A stretch of DNA of 5,942 nucleotides from Paracoccaceae bacterium (GTDB lineage: Bacteria > Pseudomonadota > Alphaproteobacteria > Rhodobacterales > Rhodobacteraceae): assembly GCA_016937725.1 (NCBI GenBank), contig JAFGVZ010000116.1, positions 1 through 5,942 of the forward strand. Reading direction: 5' to 3'. The translations under genes and the position numbers were made by a program. This document shows, piece by piece, positions 1 to 5,532 of the stretch. The number at the start of each line of letters is the position of its first letter. Within the stretch, counting starts at the first letter, position 1. Below the pieces are notes generated by a model, which worked only from the letters and a program-made list of their open reading frames with translations, had not been told where the DNA came from and did not search any database.

Positions 1-53
1 TCATCGTGCTGTTGTTCCGGCCCACCGGTATCTTCAAGGGGAAAGTGCTATGA
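1..53 (+). CDS. livH: Branched-chain amino acid-type ABC transporter permease (LivH-like), C-terminal end only
   Basis: Only the last 16 codons are present, in the frame starting at position 3 and ending with TGA at 51-53. They read IVLLFRPTGIFKGKVL. The pattern hydrophobic segment, then L-x-RP-x-G-x-F, is the usual end of LivH/LivM-type permeases, which terminate just after the last membrane helix on the cytoplasmic side. The complete LivM-type gene follows with a 4-nt ATGA overlap (50-53), and LivH normally precedes LivM in these operons. That context supports LivH over another permease. The transported substrate cannot be told from this fragment: such transporters carry branched-chain amino acids but also urea, amides, aromatic acids and other small organic compounds. 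Confidence 0.72.
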   Translation, partial: IVLLFRPTGIFKGKVL

Positions 54-1348
54 GCGCGCGCGGACCGCTTCTGTTCGCCCTGATGGGCTTGGCCTTGGCC
101 TGTGTCGGCCTGTTCCAAAGCTGGCAGCTTGCCATCACCATCCTGAACATGAGCCTGATTTCCGCGATCATGGCCTTGGGCGTGAACATGCAATGGGGCT
201 ATGCGGGCCTGTTCAATGTGGGCGTGATGGGCTTTACCGCCGTCGGCGGGCTGGCTGTGGTCCTGGTGGCCCAGCCCCCGGTGCCAGAGGCATGGGCGGC
301 GGGCGGCTTGGGCGCATTATTGGGCCTGCTGCTGGGCGTGGCCACGATCCTTGCCGCCGTATTGGTCTATCAGCGCCTGCCCAAGGGGCGGTTGCGCGGG
401 CTTGCCGTCTTTGGCGTGTTGGTGGTCGGGTATTTCATCACCTCTGCCGTGTTCGGCCCCGCCACGCAGGCGATCGAGGCGGTGAACCCGGCCTCCGAGG
501 GCTACCTTGGCGGCCTTGGCCTGCCGGTCGTTCTGGCATGGCCCGTAGGGGCTTTGTTTGCCGCCGGGGTCGCGTGGATGGTGGGTAAGGTTAGCCTTGG
601 CCTGCGGTCCGACTATCTGGCGATTGCGACGCTCGGGATTTCGGAAATCGTGATTGCCGTGCTGAAATTCGAAGGGTGGATGTCGCGCGGCGTGAACAAC
701 GTGACCGGCATTGAGCGGCCCGTCGCGCGGCCCGTGGACCTGCAAGCCGCGCCATGGGTGCAATCCTTGGCCGACAGCTTGGGCTGGGGCGTGCAGCAAA
801 CCGCGTCGGTCGTGTCGGGGCTTGGATATGCGGGGCTGTTCGCGCTGGTGCTGGGCGTGCTGATCTGGCTGTCGGAACGCGCATGGAATTCGCCTTGGGG
901 CCGGATGATGCGCGCGATCCGCGACAACGAAGTGTCCGCCCGCGCCATGGGCAAGGATGTGAAGCAACGCCATCTGGCGATTTTCGTTCTTGGATCGGCC
1001 GTCTGCGGGCTGGCCGGCGCGATGATGGTGTCGATGGACGGCCAGCTTACGCCCGGCAGCTATGAACCCTTGCGCTTCACCTTCCTGATCTGGGTGATGG
1101 TCATCGTGGGCGGGTCCGGCAATAACTGGGGCGCGGTGCTGGGTGGGTTCGTGATCTGGTTTCTGTGGGTGCAGGTCGAACCGGCAGGGCGCTGGTTCAT
1201 GGAGGTGGTCACATCGGGTATGGCCGACGGGTCGGACCTGAAGGCGCATCTGTTGTCCTCGGCCAGCTATATGCGCCTGTTGACCATGGGCGTGGCGCTG
1301 CTGCTGATGCTGCGCTTCGCGCCGCGCGGGTTGATTCCGGAGAGATGA
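50..1348 (+). CDS. livM: Branched-chain amino acid-type ABC transporter permease, LivM family
   Basis: This is an inner-membrane permease subunit (432 residues) of a high-affinity ABC importer. With a LivH-like partner it forms the channel energised by LivG/LivF-type ATPases outside the window. The protein is mostly hydrophobic segments. Recognisable LivM features are the stretch LGLRSDYLAIATLGISE (about 183-199), NVTGI (217-221), the cytoplasmic loop GRMMRAIRDNEVSARAMG (284-301) that contacts the ATPase, and the glycine-rich VGGSGNNWGAVLGG (353-366). The length is close to what I remember for E. coli LivM. The start lies in an ATGA overlap with the preceding LivH-like gene and has a GGGGAAAG ribosome binding site about 7 nt upstream. 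Its stop overlaps the start of the MocA-like gene in the same way, so the three genes are probably co-translated. Family assignment is firm; the substrate is unknown, and the molybdenum-enzyme context leaves room for a non-amino-acid solute. Confidence 0.93.
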   Translation: MSARGPLLFALMGLALACVGLFQSWQLAITILNMSLISAIMALGVNMQWGYAGLFNVGVMGFTAVGGLAVVLVAQPPVPEAWAAGGLGALLGLLLGVATILAAVLVYQRLPKGRLRGLAVFGVLVVGYFITSAVFGPATQAIEAVNPASEGYLGGLGLPVVLAWPVGALFAAGVAWMVGKVSLGLRSDYLAIATLGISEIVIAVLKFEGWMSRGVNNVTGIERPVARPVDLQAAPWVQSLADSLGWGVQQTASVVSGLGYAGLFALVLGVLIWLSERAWNSPWGRMMRAIRDNEVSARAMGKDVKQRHLAIFVLGSAVCGLAGAMMVSMDGQLTPGSYEPLRFTFLIWVMVIVGGSGNNWGAVLGGFVIWFLWVQVEPAGRWFMEVVTSGMADGSDLKAHLLSSASYMRLLTMGVALLLMLRFAPRGLIPER

Positions 1349-1926
1349 CGCGCGCAATCCTGCTTCCGGCGGCGGGTGCGTCACGCCGTATGCGGGGGCG
1401 CGACAAGCTGCTGGAAGACGTGGACGGCGTGGCGCTGTTGCGCCGCTCGGCCATGCGAGCCTTGGCAACAGGGGCGAAGGTGGCTGTCACCCTGCCCCTC
1501 GACAGCCCGCGCAAGGTGGCGTTGGACGGCCTCCACCTGAAGATTCTGGAAATCGACGCGACAGAGGGCATGGCCGCCAGCCTGCGCGCGGGCGGGGCTT
1601 GGGCCGCGCAGCTAAGGGCAGATGCTCTGATGATCGCTCTGCCCGATATGCCCGATATCACAGCAGACGATATGGCGGACATGTTCGTCGTGCAGGGAGC
1701 GCATCCGAACACACCCCTGCGCGCAACCACAGAGGATGGCCAACCCGGCCACCCAGTTATCCTGCCGCAAAGGGTTTTCGCAGACATGGCCGCGTTACAG
1801 GGCGACGCAGGCGCGCGGGCAATCCTGAAAGACCACCCGCCGCGCCTGCACCCCCTGCAAGGCCAGCGCGCCCTGACCGATCTGGACACGCCAGAGGCTT
1901 GGGCGGCGTGGCGAGAACAGCATTAA
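1345..1926 (+). CDS. MocA-like molybdenum cofactor cytidylyltransferase (NTP_transferase family)
   Basis: A predicted cytoplasmic nucleotidyltransferase of 193 residues. Family members such as MocA transfer CMP from CTP to molybdopterin, giving the dinucleotide cofactor of xanthine/CO dehydrogenase-family enzymes; MobA uses GTP instead. The N-terminal nucleotide-binding signature LPAAGASRRMRGRDKLL is at residues 7-23. A DMP metal-binding triplet is at 101-103 (in LPDMPDI). PGHPVIL (134-140), GDAGAR (153-158) and the C-terminal DLDTPE (179-184) are all typical of MocA-type proteins. The chosen start has GGAG directly upstream and overlaps the LivM stop (ATGA, 1345-1348). An in-frame start further upstream, at 1165, would lie deep inside livM and is rejected. 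CoxS- and CoxM-like subunits nearby favour CTP and the MocA role. It could also be a dedicated paralogue for one enzyme. Its stop overlaps that of the convergent glutathione transferase gene. Confidence 0.85.
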   Translation: MTRAILLPAAGASRRMRGRDKLLEDVDGVALLRRSAMRALATGAKVAVTLPLDSPRKVALDGLHLKILEIDATEGMAASLRAGGAWAAQLRADALMIALPDMPDITADDMADMFVVQGAHPNTPLRATTEDGQPGHPVILPQRVFADMAALQGDAGARAILKDHPPRLHPLQGQRALTDLDTPEAWAAWREQH

Positions 1927-2624
1927 TCGCGTTTGCCGAACAGCACCTTCTGCGCTTCTTTATCGGTCGTTACATCGCTGCGTTGGTCGGCGGCCAGGGC
2001 GCGACCCTTCTGAACCGCAAGACGCGCGCCGACCTCCTCCAGCCAGCGTTTCAGGTTGGGCTTGTCATCCAGTGTTTGCTCTTGCCCTTCCCAGAGCGAG
2101 GCCCAGCCCCAGATCGCCATATCCGCAATCGAGTAGAAGTCCCCCGCCACATAGCGATTGTCAGCCAGTTGCTTGTCCAGAACGCGATAAAGCCGCCCGG
2201 TTTCGTTGCGGTAGCGGTCCTTGGCATAGGGCAAATCGTTCGGCGGTTCCATCGACGGCGCGTATTTCAGGAAATGATGCGCCTGCCCTGCCATCGGACC
2301 AAGCCCGCCCATCTGCCACATCAGCCATTGATCGACAGCCACGCGGTCGCGCTCGGTTTCTCCATAAAACTGCCCGGTCTTGCGCGCCAGATATTGCAGG
2401 ATAGCGCCGGATTCGAAGATCGAGATGGGTTCCCCATCCGGCCCGTCCGTGTCGACGATGGCGGGCATCCGGTTATTCGGCGCGATTTTCAGGAATTCTG
2501 GCTTGAACTGATCGCCCACGCCGATATTGACGAAATGGGTGTTATAGGGCAGCCCCATCTCTTCCAGCGCGATAGAGATTTTCCAGCCATTCGGCGTGGG
2601 CCAATAGTGCAACTCGATGGTCAT
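1923..2624 (-). CDS. Glutathione S-transferase family protein, YfcG/YghU-like (Nu class)
   Basis: A cytoplasmic thioredoxin-fold protein of 233 residues. The N-terminal half has the Nu-class pattern YWPTPNGWKI (residues 7-16), with the Thr10/Asn12 pair that replaces the catalytic Tyr/Ser/Cys of other classes. It continues with QFKPEFLKIAPNNRMPAIVD (39-58), containing the cis-proline MPAIVD, and ESGAIL (71-76), the Glu-Ser pair that holds the glutathione gamma-glutamyl group. The rest is the all-helical C-terminal domain. E. coli YfcG and YghU are disulfide-bond reductases using glutathione; the same activity here is inferred. The ATG at 2624 has AAAGGA 6 nt upstream. An in-frame GTG at 2654 would add ten residues but overlaps the predicted -10 region, so it is rejected. 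The gene follows the CoxM terminator with its own candidate promoter, so it is probably transcribed independently of the molybdenum hydroxylase genes. Confidence 0.9.
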   Translation of the reverse strand: MTIELHYWPTPNGWKISIALEEMGLPYNTHFVNIGVGDQFKPEFLKIAPNNRMPAIVDTDGPDGEPISIFESGAILQYLARKTGQFYGETERDRVAVDQWLMWQMGGLGPMAGQAHHFLKYAPSMEPPNDLPYAKDRYRNETGRLYRVLDKQLADNRYVAGDFYSIADMAIWGWASLWEGQEQTLDDKPNLKRWLEEVGARLAVQKGRALAADQRSDVTTDKEAQKVLFGKRD

Positions 2625-2654
2625 GATCCGTCCTTTGCTTTTGAGTTGCTTCAC

Positions 2655-2683
2655 AAGCTAAGGGTTCGCAGCGCGCTGTCCAA
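2655..2683 (-). promoter_or_regulatory. Candidate sigma-70-type promoter for the glutathione transferase gene
   Basis: On the - strand, TTGGAC (2683-2678) and TAGCTT (2660-2655) are 17 nt apart. Transcription would begin near 2648, about 24 nt before the ATG at 2624. The -35 keeps the TTG that matters most in alphaproteobacteria; the -10 matches TATAAT at only three positions. Its place between the CoxM terminator and the gene start supports the call, but it rests on two hexamers alone. Confidence 0.35.
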
Positions 2684-2693
2684 GTGTTACAGG

Positions 2694-2721
2694 AAAAAAG
2701 GGGGCGCACAGGCCCCCTTTT
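2694..2721 (-). terminator. Rho-independent terminator after the CoxS/CoxM-like pair
   Basis: A perfect 10-bp stem, AAAAGGGGGC (2696-2705) against GCCCCCTTTT (2712-2721), encloses a 6-nt loop. Read on the - strand it ends in a run of six T (2699-2694). It lies 20 nt past the stop of the FAD subunit gene (2741) and before the glutathione transferase promoter, so it should separate the two transcription units. On the + strand the tail is TTTTGTTT, so it might also stop transcription from that side, but no + strand gene needs it there. Confidence 0.88.
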
Positions 2722-2740
2722 GTTTATGCACAGGCCCGGA

Positions 2741-3529
2741 TCAACCAGCCGCCGTCACCGCGCGGCGGGTCATCACCCCCACCAGATGCGCGCGATAGGC
2801 CGCTGTGCCGTGCAAATCTGCGATCATCTCATGCGCCGACGCACTCAGCCCCGAAATCGCTTCGGCGCTGAAATCCGATGACAGCGCAGCTTCGGCCTCT
2901 GCCCAGCGGAACACGCCGTTTTCCGATGCCCCTGTAATCGCCACCCGCACGCCGCTGGCATAGCGCGCCACAAAAGCGGCGGTCAGCGCGAATCGTGAGG
3001 CAGGTTGCACGAATTTCGCATAGGCCGACGCTTGCGGAATGGGGAAGCGGACCGAGGTAATGATCTCGCCGTTCTCCAAGGCGGTGGTAAACATGCCCTG
3101 AAAGAAATCATCCGCCGCGATCTCGCGCCGGTCGGTCACGATGGTTGCGCCCGTGCCAAGCGCCGCTGCCGGGTAGCAGGCCGACGGGTCGTTATTGGCC
3201 AGACTGCCGCCGATCGTGCCCCGGTTGCGCACTGCGGGGTCGCCGATCTGGCCTGCAAGGGCGGCCAGACCGGGGAAATAGCCCGCCGCATCCCGCGCGA
3301 CCTGCGCATGCGTCGTGGCGGCACCGATCACCAAGGTGTCACCCGCGCAGCAGACGCCCACAAGTTCTGGAATGCCGGTCAGGCTGACCAACGTCCCCGG
3401 CGCGTTCAACCGCGCCTTCATGGCCGGGATCAATGTCTGCCCGCCCGATAATGGCTGTGCATCTTCATCTATCAGCGCGGCAACGGCATCGGCCACGCTT
3501 GTGGGCTTCAGGAAGTTGAAATCATACAT
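2741..3529 (-). CDS. FAD-binding (medium, CoxM-like) subunit of a xanthine/CO dehydrogenase-family molybdenum hydroxylase
   Basis: This is the flavin subunit (262 residues) of a three-part molybdenum hydroxylase. It takes electrons from the 2Fe-2S subunit and passes them to the final acceptor, normally in the cytoplasm or at the membrane face. The two FAD-binding motifs are present: SGGQTLIP (28-35) and GTIGGSLANNDPSA (104-117), preceded by IGDPAVRNR (95-103). The C-terminal domain has the usual YRAHLVGVMTRRAV (245-258). The first flavin loop has Gln31 where, as I remember it, carboxydotrophic CoxM has His, so CO as substrate should not be assumed. The Cys-Cys pair at 60-61 is unexplained. 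Length is only slightly below the usual 270-290. The gene follows the CoxS-like gene with an 8-nt overlap and ends just before a strong terminator. The molybdopterin-binding large subunit is not adjacent. Confidence 0.9.
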   Translation of the reverse strand: MYDFNFLKPTSVADAVAALIDEDAQPLSGGQTLIPAMKARLNAPGTLVSLTGIPELVGVCCAGDTLVIGAATTHAQVARDAAGYFPGLAALAGQIGDPAVRNRGTIGGSLANNDPSACYPAAALGTGATIVTDRREIAADDFFQGMFTTALENGEIITSVRFPIPQASAYAKFVQPASRFALTAAFVARYASGVRVAITGASENGVFRWAEAEAALSSDFSAEAISGLSASAHEMIADLHGTAAYRAHLVGVMTRRAVTAAG

Positions 3530-4013
3530 GCGCAGTCGCTTTCGTGCCTTGGTCCTGCCCAGAAGCCGCCATCACCGCGCGCACGATGTTCTGATACCCG
3601 GTGCAACGGCAAATATTGCCTTCCAGAGAGTGCCGGACCTCATCCTCAGTCGGTTTGGGGTTTTCGGCCAACAGCGCAGCCGTGCTCATCACCATACCCG
3701 GCGTGCAAAACCCGCATTGCAGGCCGTGGCAATCTTGGAATGCCTGCTGGATATGGCCCAAGCTTCCATCCGGGTTGGCCATGCCTTCGATCGTCGTCAC
3801 TTCAACCCCGTCCAGATCGGCGGCGAGGACAGAACACGCCTTGACCGCCTGCCCGTTCACCAACACCATGCAGGCCCCGCATTGACTGGTATCGCAGCCG
3901 ATATGGGTTCCCGTCAGCCCAAGCCTGTCGCGCAAGAAGCCCGACAGCAGCGTTCTTGCCTCAATCTCGGCCGTCATCTGCTGTCCGTTTACGACCATGG
4001 TCAGCTTGTGCAT
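3522..4013 (-). CDS. 2Fe-2S (small, CoxS-like) subunit of a xanthine/CO dehydrogenase-family molybdenum hydroxylase
   Basis: This is the electron-transfer subunit (163 residues), carrying two 2Fe-2S clusters between the molybdenum site and FAD. The plant-ferredoxin-like cluster is ligated by Cys40, Cys45, Cys48 and Cys60 (IGCDTSQCGACMV ... ACSVL). The second, helical cluster uses Cys100, Cys103, Cys135 and Cys137 (LQCGFCTPGM ... NICRCTGYQNIV). All eight ligands are intact, with Gln99 before Cys100 as usual near the cofactor. Length and motif order match CoxS-type proteins, so the protein looks functional. The start at 4013 has GGGAG about 7 nt upstream. Transcription runs away from the divergent UspA-family gene and continues into the FAD subunit gene with an 8-nt overlap. 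The family is certain. The substrate is not, because specificity lies in the missing large subunit. Confidence 0.93.
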   Translation of the reverse strand: MHKLTMVVNGQQMTAEIEARTLLSGFLRDRLGLTGTHIGCDTSQCGACMVLVNGQAVKACSVLAADLDGVEVTTIEGMANPDGSLGHIQQAFQDCHGLQCGFCTPGMVMSTAALLAENPKPTEDEVRHSLEGNICRCTGYQNIVRAVMAASGQDQGTKATAHV

Positions 4014-4043
4014 CGTCTTCTCCCATTTCTGGCGCTGGGACCA

Positions 4044-4072
4044 AGTAAACCATTAAAAGACCGGCGGGCCAA
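4044..4072 (-). promoter_or_regulatory. Candidate promoter for the CoxS/CoxM-like genes
   Basis: On the - strand, TTGGCC (4072-4067) and TTTACT (4049-4044) are 17 nt apart, each matching the sigma-70 consensus at four of six positions. Transcription would begin near 4037, about 24 nt before the ATG at 4013. The spacing and leader length copy those of the candidate before the glutathione transferase gene, which adds some weight. There is no experimental support. Confidence 0.3.
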
Positions 4073-4098
4073 TGCCGCTTGCCGTGGTTCTACGCGGC

Positions 4099-4127
4099 TT
4101 TACTCTGCCGCATTGCTCGGCCAATAT
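4099..4127 (+). promoter_or_regulatory. Weak candidate promoter for the UspA-family gene
   Basis: TTTACT (4099-4104) and CAATAT (4122-4127) are 17 nt apart and would start a transcript near 4134, about 24 nt before the ATG at 4158. The -10 is poor, with three of six matches, though it lies in the only AT-rich spot of this stretch. It overlaps the inverted repeat at 4118-4133, so a protein bound there could block it. Confidence 0.22.
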
Positions 4128-4133
4128 AGGCCG
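4118..4133. repeat. Perfect short inverted repeat in the divergent promoter region (possible operator)
   Basis: CGGCC-AATATA-GGCCG is a 5-bp inverted repeat around a 6-nt AT-rich centre. It lies 24 nt upstream of the UspA-family start, within the 144-nt gap between divergent genes. The symmetry and position suit a regulator binding site, but short GC palindromes are common in GC-rich DNA and no regulator gene is visible in the window. Confidence 0.3.
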
Positions 4134-4157
4134 GTTGCAACAACGCCCGGGGGGCCT

Positions 4158-4619
4158 ATGCGCAAATTCCTTGTCATCTTGGACGATAGCCGTGAATGCC
4201 TGAACGCGATGCGGTTCGCGGCAATGCGGGCCGCGCATACGCATGGACAAGTGCAGATTCTGTCGATCATCTCGCCAGAAGAGTTTAAAGGGTTCATGGG
4301 CGTCGCCGATGTGATGCGCGCCGAAACCCGCGAGAGGATAGAGGCGCATTACGAGGTTTTCGCCAAGTGGATGCGCGACCGTCAAGGCGTGAACCCCGAA
4401 CTGGTCATCCGAGAGGGTGAGGCCGTGGCCGAGATCCTGGCGCAAATCCAGGATGACCCAGAGATCGGGATTCTGGTGCTGGGCGCAGGCTCTGAAGGCA
4501 ACAACCCCGGCCCACTGGTTACGCAATTGACCCGTAACTCCGGCACGTTGCCAGTGCCGATTACAATCGTGCCCGGTGAAATGTCGCGCGAGCGTCTGGA
4601 AGCAATTTCCAAAGGGTGA
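4158..4619 (+). CDS. Universal stress protein (UspA) family, single domain
   Basis: A soluble predicted cytoplasmic protein of 153 residues with the alternating strand/helix layout of the UspA fold. It opens with a strand ending in acidic residues, RKFLVILDDS (2-11), where Asp9/Asp10 sit at the position that contacts nucleotide in ATP-binding members. The C-terminal strands are IGILVLGAGSEG (103-114) and VPITIVPG (133-140). The normal phosphate-binding pattern G-x2-G-x9-G-(S/T) is incomplete: GSEG is present (111-114), but no Gly-Ser follows at the expected distance. ATP binding is therefore doubtful. The start at 4158 is chosen because everything upstream in frame is antisense to the CoxS/CoxM-like genes; a G-rich run precedes it but there is no clean ribosome binding site. 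It is divergent from the CoxS-like gene and 70 nt upstream of the hydrolase, possibly in one transcript. Its cellular role is not evident. Confidence 0.83.
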   Translation: MRKFLVILDDSRECLNAMRFAAMRAAHTHGQVQILSIISPEEFKGFMGVADVMRAETRERIEAHYEVFAKWMRDRQGVNPELVIREGEAVAEILAQIQDDPEIGILVLGAGSEGNNPGPLVTQLTRNSGTLPVPITIVPGEMSRERLEAISKG

Positions 4620-4631
4620 CATGGCGCGCGC

Positions 4632-4670
4632 GGCGGACACGGGCCGCCATGAGTATTTTTGGCAAGATGA
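4632..4670 (+). repeat. Hairpin plus GAGTATTTTTGGCAAGATG motif, resembling a recurrent Rhodobacterales intergenic element
   Basis: GGCGG (4632-4636) pairs with CCGCC (4644-4648) around a 7-nt loop. ATGAGTATTTTTGGCAAGAT follows at once from 4649. I remember this second part, often after a GC-rich hairpin, from intergenic regions of many Rhodobacterales genomes. That is memory, not a search result. The stem and following TATTTTT could act as a weak terminator after the UspA-family gene, or the element could influence translation of the hydrolase. Only one copy was seen in the window. Confidence 0.45.
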
Positions 4671-4693
4671 AGTTGGAAAGGCGGCGCAGATGA
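4649..4693 (+). other. Possible 14-codon leader ORF overlapping the hydrolase start
   Basis: The ATG at 4649 opens MSIFGKMKLERRRR, and its TGA (4691-4693) overlaps the hydrolase ATG (4690) as ATGA. This is the geometry used for translational coupling, and the same one seen at the LivH/LivM and LivM/MocA junctions. The codons for MSIFGKMK are the recurrent motif itself. No clear ribosome binding site precedes it (GGGCCGCC only), so it may be untranslated sequence that happens to be open. Confidence 0.3.
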
Positions 4694-5532
4694 AACTGGT
4701 GCGGTTCGGGCCTGCGGGGCAGGAAAAACCGGGAATGCTGGATGCCGAAGGCCGCGTGCGCGACCTGTCGGGGATGGTTGCGGATTTCGCGGGCAACGCG
4801 GTGTCATTGGCAGCACTGGCGGATATAGCAAAGCAGGATCTGGATGCCGCACCGGTGGTCGAAGGGTTGGTGCGCCTTGGGACGCCCTTGGCATGGGTGC
4901 CGAATTTCTATTGCATCGGGTTGAACTACGCCGCCCATGCCGCGGAAACCGGTGCGGAAAAACCGTCAGAGCCGGTGGTGTTTTCCAAAGCCACGTCATC
5001 GCTGGCGGGGCCAGAGGATGACATCATCATCCCCAAAGGCGCATCAAGCGTGGATTGGGAGGTGGAATTGGGCGTGGTGATCGGCGCGCCCGCGTTGAAC
5101 ATTTCGGAGGCGGATGCGCTGGCGCATGTCGCGGGCTATGTCGCGGTCAATGATGTGTCCGAGCGGGACTTTCAGAAACATCGCGGCGGTCAATGGATAA
5201 AGGGCAAATCCGCGCCATCCTTTGGCAAGATCGGCCCGTGGTTCGTGACCCGCGACGAGGTGCCGGACCCGCAAGCGCTGGATTTGTCCTTGTCGGTCAA
5301 TGGCACCGCGCGGCAAGGGTCAAGCACGTCTGACATGATCTTTTCTGTCGCGGAAATCGTGGCTTACATGTCGAGCTTCATGCAGCTTATGCCCGGCGAT
5401 GTGATCGCCACGGGCACACCATCGGGTGTGGGTCTGGGCATGACACCGCCGCAATACCTGCGCCCCGGCGACACGGTCGTGCTAGAGGTTGCAGGCTTGG
5501 GGCGGCAAATATCCAAGGTCGTGGCGGCCTGA
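4690..5532 (+). CDS. Fumarylacetoacetate hydrolase (FAH) family protein
   Basis: A cytoplasmic, metal-dependent enzyme of 280 residues, the usual length for bacterial FAH-domain proteins. Relatives cleave or hydrate 2-keto acids (acylpyruvate hydrolases, 2-oxohept-3-enedioate hydratase, ureidoglycolate lyase, oxaloacetate decarboxylases). The conserved blocks are all present: CIGLNYAAHAAE (75-86), the acidic metal-site segment DWEVELGVVIG (122-132, Glu124 and Glu126), GYVAVNDVSERDFQ (149-162, Asp155), KGKSAPSFGKIGPW (171-184) and ATGTPSGVGLG (240-250). The start at 4690 has GGAAAGG 8 nt upstream and gives the family-typical opening MKLVRFG. An in-frame ATG at 4621, one base after the preceding stop with AAAGGG before it, would add 23 residues without family resemblance. 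It remains a possible alternative. The exact substrate cannot be named. It is 70 nt downstream of the UspA-family gene and convergent with the DUF465 gene. Confidence 0.92.
   Translation: MKLVRFGPAGQEKPGMLDAEGRVRDLSGMVADFAGNAVSLAALADIAKQDLDAAPVVEGLVRLGTPLAWVPNFYCIGLNYAAHAAETGAEKPSEPVVFSKATSSLAGPEDDIIIPKGASSVDWEVELGVVIGAPALNISEADALAHVAGYVAVNDVSERDFQKHRGGQWIKGKSAPSFGKIGPWFVTRDEVPDPQALDLSLSVNGTARQGSSTSDMIFSVAEIVAYMSSFMQLMPGDVIATGTPSGVGLGMTPPQYLRPGDTVVLEVAGLGRQISKVVAA

Noticed and set aside
1165..1344. In-frame extension upstream of the MocA-like protein
   Set aside because: It lies in another frame inside livM. The family-typical N-terminus with its nucleotide-binding motif begins right after the ATG at 1345, which has a ribosome binding site.
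317..1468. Long - strand open frame (383 codons) opposite LivM and the MocA-like gene
   Set aside because: The product is rich in His, Arg, Pro and Gln with no fold-like pattern, as expected from the opposite strand of GC-rich membrane-protein coding DNA. LivM is clearly the real gene.
2741..4013. Annotation as a true aerobic CO dehydrogenase
   Set aside because: The diagnostic active-site loop lies in the large subunit, which is not present. The first flavin loop also differs from what I remember of carboxydotrophic CoxM, and no CoxD/E/F/G accessory genes are seen.
3315..4157. In-frame + strand extension upstream of the UspA-family protein
   Set aside because: It is entirely antisense to the CoxM/CoxS-like genes, whose motifs are intact. 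The extension has no family resemblance, and the UspA fold starts at 4158.
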